DNA from: an uncultured Selenomonas sp.
GTDB taxonomy: Bacteria; Bacillota; Negativicutes; Selenomonadales; Selenomonadaceae
Direction of reading: 5' to 3'
Length of the DNA stretch: 64,000 nucleotides
NCBI GenBank assembly: GCA_947167105.1
Contig: CAMVGU010000002.1
Location: 91,367 to 155,366, forward strand
Each line of letters starts with the position of its first letter. Positions within the stretch are counted from its first letter, which is position 1. The notes beneath the pieces are model-generated. The model did no database searches, was not told the DNA's origin, and was given only the letters and a program-made list of their open reading frames with translations. The position numbers and the translations under genes are program-made. Shown in pieces: positions 34,792 through 45,200 of this stretch.

Positions 34792-35889
34792 GTGGAAAAC
34801 GGTATCTCCATCTATCCTGGTTTAGACAACAGCATAGAAGAAAACCTCTCCCTTATCGAACAGGCCCATAAATGCGGCCTCACCCGCCTTTTCACCTCCC
34901 TGCACATCCCGGAAACGGACCCAGGCAGGCTGAAGAAGGAGCTCCATGAAACCCTGCGCGCAGCCAGGGACTACGGCATGGAAATCATCTCGGATATCTC
35001 CCCTGCCACCTTAAAGCTCCTGGGGTTCAGGGAATTCAAGGCCTCCGCCTTCAAGATGCTGGGCATCTCCACCCTGCGGCTGGACTACGGCTTCGGCCTG
35101 GAGGAAATCGCCCACCTCTCCCGGCACAGCCACGGCACCCGGCTCCAGCTCAACGCCTCCACCATGACCGGCAAACTCCTCTCCGCCCTGATAGAACTGA
35201 AAACCGACTTTAACCATATAGACGCGCTGCATAACTTCTACCCCCGGCGGGGCACGGGCCTCTCCGAGGAAACCCTGGTGCGCAAGAACCTGATGCTGCA
35301 CAAAATGGGCATCCGCGTCGGCGCCTTCGTGCCATCAAGCACAGGCCGCAAACGCGGCCCCCTGGGGGACGGCCTGCCTACGATGGAAGAACATCGGGAC
35401 GAGGACACGGATCTTGCTGCCCGCCACCTGGTGGCCCTGGGCACGGACTCCGTCTTTCTCAGCGACTCCCTGCCCACTCCGGCGGAAATCGCCTCCCTGG
35501 GCAGCCTGAAAGGAGACCAGGTCACCCTCTCCGCCCGTCTGCTCACCCATGACCCCCTCACCCGGCAGCTCCTGCAGGAAACCTTCACCGCCAGGGTGGA
35601 CGAAGCCCGGGACGCCATCCGCGCCGAGGAAAGCCGCAAGCGCCTGAAAGAACTGGCCCCTGCATCTGCCCCCCGGCTTGAGGCAGAAAATACCAGTGAG
35701 CGCCCCTTAGGCGCCGTCACCCTGGACAATGAGGGCTACGGCCGCTACCAGGGGGAGCTGCAGATCATCAAGGAGCCCCAGGGACGGGATGACCGCGTGA
35801 ATGTGGTGGCCCAGGTGGAGGCGGAGGAAATAGGGCTTTTGCAGTATATCAGCCCCGGACGAAAATTTTCTTTCCGCTTTCATGATTGA
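34792..35889 (+). CDS. mupG: DUF871 / MupG-type 6-phospho-N-acetylmuramidase
   Basis: A 365-aa protein with a TIM-barrel N-terminal part (GISIYPGLDNSIEENLSLIE, FTSLHIPETDPGRL, IISDISPATLKLLGF, LRLDYGFGLEEIAHLSRH, LNASTMTGKLLSAL, DALHNFYPRRGTGLS) and a small C-terminal cyclophilin-like domain. These are the marks of DUF871, whose Staphylococcus member MupG hydrolyses MurNAc-6P-GlcNAc. Linkage with murQ and a PTS permease supports the same role. GTG 34792 (AAAGAAGGTCTGACT upstream) is chosen over the longer frame from 34678, which runs through the GC-rich repeat. Confidence 0.92.
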   Translation: MENGISIYPGLDNSIEENLSLIEQAHKCGLTRLFTSLHIPETDPGRLKKELHETLRAARDYGMEIISDISPATLKLLGFREFKASAFKMLGISTLRLDYGFGLEEIAHLSRHSHGTRLQLNASTMTGKLLSALIELKTDFNHIDALHNFYPRRGTGLSEETLVRKNLMLHKMGIRVGAFVPSSTGRKRGPLGDGLPTMEEHRDEDTDLAARHLVALGTDSVFLSDSLPTPAEIASLGSLKGDQVTLSARLLTHDPLTRQLLQETFTARVDEARDAIRAEESRKRLKELAPASAPRLEAENTSERPLGAVTLDNEGYGRYQGELQIIKEPQGRDDRVNVVAQVEAEEIGLLQYISPGRKFSFRFHD

Positions 35890-35938
35890 CGCTAAAAAAT
35901 GTGCTAGAATAAATGAAAATCCTATGAAAGGACACCCT

Positions 35939-36319
35939 ATGTCTACCAACGAAACCCATATCTCCCCCTGCGAAACCTGCGAAGCCTGGCACACCCACCC
36001 GGAGAAAGTCCGGGCGGCCAGCCTGCACAAGCTGGACAACGAAACCAGCCTGCGCCTGGCGGAAGTCTTCAAGGTACTGGGGGATCAGACCCGTATCAAG
36101 CTGCTGGCCCTCCTGGCCTCCGAGCAGGAAATGTGCGTCTGCGACATCGCGGAGGCCCTGGGCATGGGCCAGTCCGCCATCTCTCACCAGCTCCGCGTCC
36201 TGCGGGATGCCCGCCTGGTGAAATTCCGCAAGCTGGGCAAAGAAGCCCTCTACTCCCTGGACGATGACCATGTTGTGACCCTGATGGGCCAGGGCCTGGA
36301 GCATGTCAGGGAGGGGTAA
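35939..36319 (+). CDS. ArsR/SmtB-family metal-sensing repressor
   Basis: A 126-aa winged-helix repressor. It carries both classical metal sites of the CadC/ZiaR group: an N-terminal/alpha-3 site (C11, C14 and C66, C68 in EMCVCDI) and the alpha-5 site in the C-terminal helix with spacing Asp-x-His-(10)-His-xx-Glu (DDHVV...EHVRE). The recognition helix is AEALGMGQSAISHQLRVLRD. ATG 35939 has AAAGGACACCCT upstream and is preferred over 35882. No metal-transport gene is adjacent; the next gene is a cell-wall hydrolase, so its target is unknown. Cd/Pb/Zn sensing is likely from the residues. Confidence 0.9.
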   Translation: MSTNETHISPCETCEAWHTHPEKVRAASLHKLDNETSLRLAEVFKVLGDQTRIKLLALLASEQEMCVCDIAEALGMGQSAISHQLRVLRDARLVKFRKLGKEALYSLDDDHVVTLMGQGLEHVREG

Positions 36320-36331
36320 AGCCAGGAACGT

Positions 36332-36382
36332 TAGCCCCCCCACCACCGCTTATGCGGTCCCCCGCCCCCATAGGGGGGCGGA
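36332..36382 (+). repeat. GC-rich hairpin element after the ArsR gene
   Basis: AGCCCCCCCACCACCGCTTATGCGG followed by the stem CCGCCCCC-ATA-GGGGGGCGG. It is nearly the reverse complement of the element at 34691-34738. It starts 12 bases after the ArsR stop; no U-tract follows, so termination would be weak. Confidence 0.7.
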
Positions 36383-36421
36383 CTGTAAGAAGTACTATAC
36401 CAAAAGAAAGGATCGATACCC

Positions 36422-37171
36422 ATGGGTAAATTCCGTTTCCCCCGCCTGCTCCTGACTGCAGGGCTCATCCTGGCCCTCACCGCCTCCACCGCCTTCGCCT
36501 CTCCCACCCTGAAGCAGGGCTCCCACGGCCACGACGTACTCCTGCTGCAGCAGAAGCTGGCCAAGGTGGGCTACAAAGTGACCAACTTCGACGGCGTGTT
36601 CGGCAAGGAAACAGAGCGGGCAGTGGCGGAATTCCAGCGGGATCAGAAAATCCGCATCACCGGCATCGTAAATAACGCCACCTGGCGGGCACTGAAAAAA
36701 GCCAAGGACAAACCGGGTCACTGGGTGGACATACCCTTCCCCGCCGCCCCCGGCAGTGGCAAGGAAGGGGGCAATGGCAAGCTCCTGATGGATGCAGGCA
36801 AGGCCCAGTCCCTAATCCGCACCGCCAAGAGCTACCTTGGCACCCCCTACCTTTTCGGCGGCTCCACACCGAAAGCCTTTGACTGCTCCGGCTACGTGCA
36901 GTACGTCTTCGCCCAGGAGGGCTACAAAATCCCCCGCACCGCCGATATCCAATACGATAAAGTAGGCCAGCGCACCCGCAGCAAGGGCGAGCTGGTTCCC
37001 GGCGACCTGGTCTTCTTCGAAACCTACGAACCGGGCGCCTCCCACGTGGGCATCTACCTGGGAGGGGGAGACTTCATCCACGCCAGCTCCGTCAGGGGCG
37101 TCACCATCAGCAACCTCTCCGACAGCTACTACGCCGAGCACTACTACGGCGGCAAGCATTTGGTCAGATAA
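36422..37171 (+). CDS. Secreted NlpC/P60 peptidoglycan endopeptidase with peptidoglycan-binding domain
   Basis: A 249-aa secreted hydrolase cutting peptide stems of peptidoglycan. Domains: signal peptide 1-26 (LLLTAGLILALTASTAFA), peptidoglycan-binding domain 1 at about 28-95 (QGSHGHDVLLLQQKLAKVGY, FGKETERAVAEFQRDQKI), then NlpC/P60 at about 130-249 with catalytic Cys in AFDCSGYVQYVF, His in ASHVGIYLGGGDFIHASS and a following polar residue. Start ATG with GAAAGGATCGATACCC upstream. It stands alone between the ArsR gene and a convergent tpsB. Confidence 0.94.
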   Translation: MGKFRFPRLLLTAGLILALTASTAFASPTLKQGSHGHDVLLLQQKLAKVGYKVTNFDGVFGKETERAVAEFQRDQKIRITGIVNNATWRALKKAKDKPGHWVDIPFPAAPGSGKEGGNGKLLMDAGKAQSLIRTAKSYLGTPYLFGGSTPKAFDCSGYVQYVFAQEGYKIPRTADIQYDKVGQRTRSKGELVPGDLVFFETYEPGASHVGIYLGGGDFIHASSVRGVTISNLSDSYYAEHYYGGKHLVR

Positions 37172-37208
37172 TGCAATCATAAATTTTCATATACTAAACG
37201 TGACTCAT

Positions 37209-37349
37209 CTCCAAGGATCTGGAACAAAGATCCCCCAAACTCCGCGCCCAGGGATGGGCGCCGCCGCCCTCGTTCTCCAGGGAAGGGAACAAGGGCGGCG
37301 GTTTTCTTTGGTTACTTTCTTTGTCCACACAAAGAAAGTAACACCACAA
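37209..37349. repeat. Dispersed triple-hairpin element, copy B
   Basis: Almost identical to copy A (18668-18805) over about 120 bases, including the perfect 14-bp stem at 37311-37342. It lies between the convergent NlpC/P60 and tpsB genes. Confidence 0.88.
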
Positions 37350-37363
37350 GCCTTGCTCGTCAG

Positions 37364-37404
37364 CAAAAAACCGGCCGATGCCCAATGCACCGACCGGTTT
37401 TTTT
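37364..37404. terminator. Bidirectional terminator between NlpC/P60 and tpsB genes
   Basis: AAAAAACCGG...CCGGTTTTTTT flanks a 19-base spacer with further partial pairing (CCGATG/CACCGA region). Runs of A and T on both sides suit termination on both strands, matching the convergent genes. Confidence 0.65.
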
Positions 37405-37421
37405 ACTATGAAAAAGGCACA

Positions 37422-39083
37422 TTACCATACCTTGCCCAGCATAAACCACAACCTGCCCCTGGCCTTGGCCTCCTCGGACAGATTCGGGTCGCCGCCGATG
37501 CGCCGCGCGTAATCCAGGCGGGCGAACCAGTCGCCGGGAACCGTATAGGCAAGCCCCAGGCCCCAGCCCTTCAGGGTCATGCCGCTTGACGGACGGCCCC
37601 CCACCACGCCGGACAGGGTGCCGTCATGGCTGTAGCGCACATGGCCGATATCGAAGTAAGTGCTGGCCACCAGCCCCTGCAGGGGAGTATGGTAGCGCAG
37701 CTCCGCCGTCGCCATAATGCCCTCATCGCCGGAGCCTGTTCCCTGGGGATAGGCACGCACTCCGTTGGCGCCTCCCAGATACATCTGCTCCGAGCCGTCC
37801 AGATTGTGATTAGCCATCTGCATGGAGCCCCGCACCATAATATCCGTGCTGTGGCCCAGGCTCTGCACCGCCGTGGCATTGCCCTCCAGCTTCACATAAT
37901 GCCCATCGGTATGGTTGAACTGGCTTTGGTAACGGGCATAATCCGAATCCGGCGTTAGCTTGCCGAAGGTCAGGGTGCCGCCGAAGCCCAGGGCAAAGCC
38001 CCCCACCCGGCGGAAACCTTCCAGCCCCACATGGACGTTATGGGAATACTTGTCCCCCTCGATATTGAAGGCATCAATATCGTCGGAAAGCCTGCGGTAA
38101 TCATAGCCATACTTAAAGGTCAGCATCCGGTCATGCAAATGGTAAATGGGCCTCTGTCCGAACAAGGACAGGGTCAGGGCATTGCCCTTGGCCCCCATCT
38201 CGCTCAGCAGGCCCCCCACCTGGTAATCCATGCGGCTGATGCCAATCCCCAGGGTGGTGCCCCCGTGGCCCACCAGAGTCTCGTAGTTTGCATAGTAGTT
38301 ATGCAGTTTTCTATTGGAAATCAGCGCACCCACATTGATGCGCCCGCCGTTGCCACCTATGTCGTAAATGGAATGCTGCACGCCGTAACGGTAGCGGCCC
38401 GTATTGGTGCTGCCGTAATTCTCCACATAGAGGATGGTATTCGTCCCCTTGCCCTTCTCGATGCGCACCGTCAGATCACTGGAACCGAAATCCGCCCCCG
38501 GCTCCAGCACGCCCACCGCCTTGTTGCCGCTGGCATCAGACAGGGAGTAGAGCACCGTCTCCAGTTCCTCTGTCCTGATAATCTTATCCTTCTTCAGCCC
38601 CACCAGAAAATCTTTAATCACATTCTCCTTCAGGCGGCTGTGATTATCAATCTTCACCTCGCCGTAGCGGCCCGGGATGACCTTCAGCACCACCACGCCA
38701 TCCTCGCTGGTCTGTGCCGGCAGATACGCCGCCGCCGCAGGATACCCATGCCTGCGGCAATAGCCCGTAATCTCGCGAATCGTGGCATTGAGATCGGTCA
38801 GGGTACGTCCCTCACCCATGCCATCCTGCAAAATCTGCACCAGCGGCCCTTTGTCCAGAGAAAGATCCGGCGCTTCCAGGCGGAAATTCGTGATGGTAAA
38901 CTGCACCTCCCCGCCCTCTTTATCCGTCACCGGCGTATCATCCCTGACCTCCGCCTCGGGCATGCTCTCCTGTCCCCGGATATCCTGCCCCGGCTGGGAC
39001 AGGGATGGCGCTGCCAGAGCGGTACCCTGCAGCAGGGCTAAAAGAAGAACTCCACCTGCTCCATTTCTCAAAAATTTCTTCAT
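37422..39083 (-). CDS. TpsB two-partner secretion outer-membrane transporter (FhaC/ShlB type)
   Basis: An outer-membrane beta-barrel of 553 aa that would secrete the TpsA protein encoded just upstream. Features: signal peptide 1-24 (GGVLLLALLQGTALA), periplasmic POTRA domains at about 58-200 (EVQFTITNFRLEAPDLSL, YCRRHGYPAAAAYLPAQTSE, VVLKVIPGRYGEVKIDN), then a barrel of alternating strands containing FGQRPIYHLHDR, MYLGGANGVRAYPQGTGSGD (the conserved GGxxSVRGY-like loop) and a C-terminal aromatic-ended strand (GRLWFMLGKVW). The presence of this protein means the cell has an outer membrane. Confidence 0.95.
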   Translation of the reverse strand: MKKFLRNGAGGVLLLALLQGTALAAPSLSQPGQDIRGQESMPEAEVRDDTPVTDKEGGEVQFTITNFRLEAPDLSLDKGPLVQILQDGMGEGRTLTDLNATIREITGYCRRHGYPAAAAYLPAQTSEDGVVVLKVIPGRYGEVKIDNHSRLKENVIKDFLVGLKKDKIIRTEELETVLYSLSDASGNKAVGVLEPGADFGSSDLTVRIEKGKGTNTILYVENYGSTNTGRYRYGVQHSIYDIGGNGGRINVGALISNRKLHNYYANYETLVGHGGTTLGIGISRMDYQVGGLLSEMGAKGNALTLSLFGQRPIYHLHDRMLTFKYGYDYRRLSDDIDAFNIEGDKYSHNVHVGLEGFRRVGGFALGFGGTLTFGKLTPDSDYARYQSQFNHTDGHYVKLEGNATAVQSLGHSTDIMVRGSMQMANHNLDGSEQMYLGGANGVRAYPQGTGSGDEGIMATAELRYHTPLQGLVASTYFDIGHVRYSHDGTLSGVVGGRPSSGMTLKGWGLGLAYTVPGDWFARLDYARRIGGDPNLSEEAKARGRLWFMLGKVW

Positions 39084-39182
39084 CAGAAACTGACACCCCT
39101 AGATTACACTATCAAATGAGACTTGCGCTCAATCGCTGTATTGCCTCTTCCATTTTACCACAAGCACCGCCCTGCGTCCATT

Positions 39183-39213
39183 AAAAAGCCCCACCGGCTG
39201 TATCGGTGGGGCT
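39183..39213 (-). terminator. Intrinsic terminator between tpsA and tpsB
   Basis: On the minus strand GAGCCCCACCG-ATACAG-CCGGTGGGGC is followed by TTTTTAATG. It would lower tpsB expression relative to tpsA or require a separate tpsB promoter in the 100 bases before it. Confidence 0.85.
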
Positions 39214-39223
39214 CCCCATGCTG

Positions 39224-42200
39224 TCAGGCTACCGCATCCTTATACTGGATCTCGGCCTCGCTGTCTTGCTGTTCTTCTTCCTCGCTTCTCTGTTCCCTCT
39301 TCCTCCTCTTTTCCTCCTCGTCCTCGTCTTCATCTTCATCCGTAGCTTCGCTCAGGCCGGCGCTGTACTCTATGCTGGCCTCACCGGACTTGTACTGGGC
39401 TTCCTCGTCATCCTGGGAAAGCTCGCTGTCCTGCCCGTCCCTGGTGGAGCTGCCCGCTGCAGCATTTATCGCCACAGCCTCTGCCGTCTCCTCATCGCCT
39501 TCGGAACCGACTGCACCTATCAGGTTTGTCGTCCCGTTGCTGCCTTCTATGGCAGCCTCAGAATCAACTGCACCGCTCAGGTTCGTAGTTCCGTTGCTGT
39601 TTTCTATGGCAGCTTGCGAGTCGGCTGTCAGCGCCTCATTGGTGCTGACGGACAGATAGCCATCCTCCGTGGTTGTCACATTGGCGCCGCTAGTCCCGGT
39701 CCCGCTGCTCAGGCCGATGCTGCCGTCGCTGACCACATCTTCACCCAGCAGATTCACCACATCGCTGGTATTAATGGCAATCGTGCTCTTGGAAGCATCC
39801 GACTGCTGCACCCCAGCTTCGGCATCCACATCTGCCGCCGTCACCGTATTAGCCAGCTCGCTCTCCACGCCCTTGCCGCTGACCTCCACCGGATTGCCGG
39901 AGGTATCCGTATAGGCTATGGCTGCATTGGCATTGCGGAGCACATCGTTATTGAAATCATGTGATACCTGGTTGTAAGCTGAAGTATTGGGGATAATAGG
40001 CTTGGGGACAACCTCATCGGTAGTCACCATTGGAACCACAGGCGTGACCGTCTCTGTTTCCGTTACAGGGGTAGGTGTTGGTGTTGGTGTCGGCGTAGGT
40101 GTCGGCGTAGGTGTCGGCGTAGGTGTCGGCGTTGGCGTTGGCGTTGGTGTTGGTGTTGGTGTCGGCGTAGGTGTCGGCGTTGGCGTTGGTGTTGGTGTTG
40201 GTGTCGGCGTTGGTGTTGGCGTTACACTGCCACTGCCACCGCCACCGCTGCTGCCGCCACCACCGGTACTATACCGGCTCAAGGCACTCTCATTGCCTGC
40301 GTCCTGAACCAAATAATAATTGGCACCGTACCGGGGCTGATAGCTTGCGCCCAGATCCGTGTATGCAGTATCCTTCGCCACCGTGCTGTTCACAGAACCA
40401 AGAGCCAGGGCATTGCCCGAAGCATCCTTATAAGCGTTGCCGTTCCATTCGTAGCTGACACCGCCCACCGTATAGGCATCTTTCGCTGCATCATAGGTAA
40501 AGAGCGTGTTGCCGCTTGCATCCGTATAAGTACCGGTAGCCTGATCAAAGCGGGCCACCACGTTGCCATTGGCGTCTGTGTAGCTGCCAGCCGAGTAAAT
40601 CAGCGCGGTGCCACTTGCATCCGTGAGAGTCACCGTGCCGCCGCCCTGTGCCGTAGCTGTGTAGCTGTTCGTCACCTGCTTGGTGGTATACCAATTCCAG
40701 ACTTTGTTCGTTGTATCGTATTCATGTACCAGCGTCCCTCCATCCAGTTGATCCGTATACCAGCCGGTAGCCGACTTAACGGTCTTGTTCCCGCTTGCAT
40801 CCACCTCCGTATAGCTGTAAGTGCCGTAGCGCATCTCTGTGCCTTTCTGGTTCTTGTACCAGCCATAAATGCCGGAACCACTACTCTGGAAGGTAAAATC
40901 CTTGTCCTGGGTAACATCCTGCACACCAGCCGCCAGCTCACCGGTGGTCTTGAACTGCGTATCGCCCAGCACTGCCGGCGTAGTAGTATAGTCGCCGTTC
41001 GTGCGCAAACCGCCCACGGAGCCGTTAAGGGGTGAAGGCAGTGCACGGCCATAAGGCAGGGAAACGCTATCCGCATCCAGAGTGATAGCCACCCGGTTTA
41101 TCTTACCGGTACCGGCATCGGTGCCGCTGATAGTTTTTACAGCCCCCGTATCAAAGCTGTAGTTCTTTCCCTCATTGTCGTTCAGCGCCAATTGATAGTA
41201 CATGGAGTGGCTTATCCCGGTGGTATCGCTTTCCCCGGCAGACGCATTAGCATCGGCATCATTCACCGTGGTGCCGCCATTGCTCAGATACAAGCCATAG
41301 GTTTTATCCCAATCCAAAATACCATTCATCGTCTCGCCAGCCTGCATGCCTGTTACTGTACGGGAATCGTTCAACACGTCCTGCACCTCGTTGGTGCTTG
41401 TGCTTGCCACATCCACGCCCGCAGTGCCATCGTAATCCTTGGTAACAGAATTTACGGTGTTAACGGTCAACCGGTATGGCGTAATCTCCGCCCCCGCAGC
41501 CGTCAGCTCTGCCGTGCGAGAGGCATTGCTGGTCAAATTCCTGCCGCTGGCATCCACTAGATCGTAGTTGCCATTATTGATGCCCAGAGTATACACGGCC
41601 TCCTTGTCCTGCATAACCGTACCCGATGCCGTATTGTCGGAGCGGCTGACATCCTTCGCGGCTACCGTGCCATGAGTGGTGGAGGTATCGACATAATTTG
41701 CATCCTGCAATGTCAACTGGATATTCTCGTCATTCGTCCCGTCATTATTCAGGTCAATGGCAAGATTACCCGCCCCGTTGTTAGCCACTGAAACATTACT
41801 GCCGGCCGCAGTGATATTGTCCACCGATGCGTAGTTCACCACGATACCCCCTGCACTCGTATAGGAGCCTGTCACATCATCCGTGCCGTCGTAGTCCTTG
41901 GTGGGAGCCTGAGTGACTGACACCTTGATGGTCTGGGGATTAATCTTGCCGCCGTCCTGCTCCGTGATATAGGTGGTCTGTCCACCCGCAGCGGTAGTGC
42001 CAGCTATCTGGTTGCTCTGGCCGGAAACATCTGCCTCCAAGTAGTAGTTGTCGGCATCTCCGTTTTTATCCTTCAAGCCCAGATATATCTTCACATCCTT
42101 GTTAATAACCGTGCCGCTGCTATCACGCTCTACATTGGCATCCGCCGTGCCGTTCTTCACGTATTCGGCCGTCACCGTATCCAGTTCCGCCTCATCGTTG

Positions 42201-45200
42201 AGAATACCCCTGCTGGTTCCGGGCGAGCCTGTCTCCAATGTAAAAGTACGATTCGTACCTACCGTGGCTGCGGCTGTTCCGTCGTAAGGCTTTTCAAGCA
42301 CAATACCGCCGCTGTCCGTCACATAGACCGGACGCCTGGCAATATCGCCCTTGCCCTGATAATTAGTCCCATTATAGTTCTGATTATTTGCGGCACTATC
42401 AATGACGTAATTGCTGCCCAGCCCCCCATCGGTGATGGCATAGTTGACTGCTTTACCGCCGCTTCCCGTTGTATTCGGGTCGATATTGGCATTAGCATCT
42501 GCATAATTGCCGGTGACGCCCACCAGACTTGTCTTGCTATCCAGGTCAAGCACTGCCATATCGTCATCATCAATATCAAAATAGGTCTTGCCATTGGCCT
42601 GTGCCCTGCCATAAGCATCCACCGTCAGCGTCTCCCCCGCAGTGGTGCCGTCGTAGGTCTTCAGTTGCTGGCCCAGCAGGTTATTGCTGCTGTCATAAGC
42701 AGAGCCGGAGATTATGCGCTTCGTGATGCTGCCGGTGACATTCTGGCCATTATAGCCATTGGAATTAAAAGTACCCGTCCAGGCAGCAGCCGCAGTCGGA
42801 TCCAGCACGAAATTCTGCAGGCTGACAGCGGAAATGCCCTGGACATCGTAGACCATATCATAGCCCGTGCCCACCGCCGAAGTATTGCTGCCACCGCTTT
42901 GGAACACGGCACTTGCCAGGTTGTAGTCCAGATTGATGCTCTGACCGATAGTTGCCTGATTCGTGTGGATGCTGAAATAATTTTTCGCCGTCCCGTCATC
43001 AAATGCCACCGTCCCCGTACCGTTACTGTTCAGCGTCAATGCGGATGCTATATTCTCTGTCGTATCATACTCCTTCGTGGCAGAGCTAAAATCCGCCACA
43101 ATATCCCCCTGCTGCAGTTCACGGCGGGTGATCATCCCCTTGCCTGCGGCCTCGGAGAAGGTGATGGTGCCCTGCAAGACATTGCCGTTGGCATCCGTGT
43201 ACTGTCCATTAGGGTCGTAGATATAACCGCCCTGATTAGTCAGATCACCGCTTGCCGTGCTGATCAGCTCATAATTGCTCATGTCCGCCGAGCCGGTCTG
43301 ATTAGCCAGTGCATTTGCTACATCGACGTATTGCACAGCCTTATACCCGGCTGTGCCCGTTTGGGCATTGTAGTTGACATTCTCATCCTCTGTAAAGCCG
43401 TCCGTCTGGCTGTTGTAAACATAATCCCCATAATTTCCCTGCAGCAGCGAATTGTTAGCGGTATTTTTCAGGACAATACTCTCTCCCGAGGCAACATCGT
43501 TGACCGTTGGCGCCGGCACACTGCCCTGAGCCGTAACCGCCGCCGTGCTGCCATTGCTTGGGGTAATCACGCCATTGGTAGTATCCGGCGTGTCCATATC
43601 AATGTCATAAGCGCCGTCGTACGCTTTCCGGGCAAGACCGAAATCAATGGTAAACTGATTCTTCTCAATGGTTCCCGTGCCATTCAGGGTGCTGTTTACC
43701 GTCCCCGCGTTAGCCAGTGCTGTGGTCGAGCCGTTCGCCGCATAGTCCATGGCGTTGGTGGACGTAGACACCACATTGCCGTCGGTGGTGTAAAGCTTGT
43801 AATTATTGCCCCCGTTGCCGTCATTGACATTGGCGGTGTATGCCACCAGCTTGCTGCCGGCATTGGCATCGGCTGCAGCGTTGCCTCCCGCATCCTTGTA
43901 AACGGCGCTGACTGTATATGTATCACCCTTCAGGCCATCCACATTCAGATAATTATGCAGATCCGTAGCGGAGCCTGTACCGCCACCGCCATCCGTCCAG
44001 CCCGCGGTCCCTTTGCTGGTGTCAGCCGTAGCTTGGCTGTTGGTCCTAAGCACTGCATCCCCGTCATAGACCTTGGTTGGATTTGCATTTTTTGCCAGCC
44101 CGGTCAGCATCACATAAGCGTTCTTCGGCGTGATGGTGCCTGTGATTCTGTCAGTCAGCTGATTCGTTGTGGCATTATAGTTCAAGATAGACCCAAGATT
44201 ATAGTTATTGACAAAGTTCTGGGACATCTGATAGACATAATCCACCGTCTGGGGAGCAGTTGTTACATCCTTGCTGTTGTAAAGAGCACTGGAAACAGTA
44301 TAATCCTGCCCCAGCACCAGGGATGTGTTGCCTATTTGCAATCCGTTGACAAAACTCTCCTTGGTGGCCTTCTGGCTCTGGGAAGTATCAAAGCCCCCCG
44401 TGGTATGGTCGTACCCAACATCCCGCGTACCGTCATAAACCTTGGTAATGGCATTGTAACTGCCGATACCGGTACCGGAAAGGCTCTTGCGGTCAATCTT
44501 GCCCAGTTTTGCAGCCTCGGAATAAGTGGCCGTGCCTGTAGTGGCATCAAAATAATACTTGCCTGTGTTGCCCGCCTGGGTCAGGTCATCGCTGTAGACG
44601 GCAGTCCCCGCCAACTGATAATTGGTTGCCTTGCCCGTGCCGTTCGTCAATGCCAGCCCCTTGTACTGCACGGCCTTGTAGCCTGTAGTGCGAGCGGCTG
44701 CATTGTAATTAACGTTCGGATCGGCGGCAAAGCCGTTGGTGGTACCGTCATAAGTATATATGCCGTAACTGCCGGAGACAGGTGCCACGTTCAAGCTATC
44801 ATTATTCACCGTCCCCGTAACCGTAATTTTCGGAATGAATGTCGCCGTGCCGCTCAGAGCCACGGTATCGTAGCCGTCATAGTCCTTCTCTGCCAGGGTC
44901 GTATTGAGATAGACATCCTTCGGCGTGATTGTGCCCGTGCCGGTCAGCACGTTAGAAGGCTGCGTCACCAGTGCAGACATATTATTGCCGCTGCCTATAA
45001 CCGTAGCAGGATTTGCGGCATCAACGATGTTCCCCTTGGATGTGCCCGTGGAGGTATACTGATAGTTTTTGGCCGCAGAGGCATTTTTATCCTGGATATT
45101 GCCGTTTGCATCCACGGTAAAGAGATTATAGTTCCCGCTGACCCCTACCGTGTAATCTATGTCATTCTGGCTGAGCACGGGCTTGTTGCTGCTGTCCACA

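Noticed and set aside
40065..40220. Regular tandem repeats that might be a CRISPR array
   Set aside because: Units are six bases without spacers and encode Thr-Pro in tpsA; no cas genes are present.
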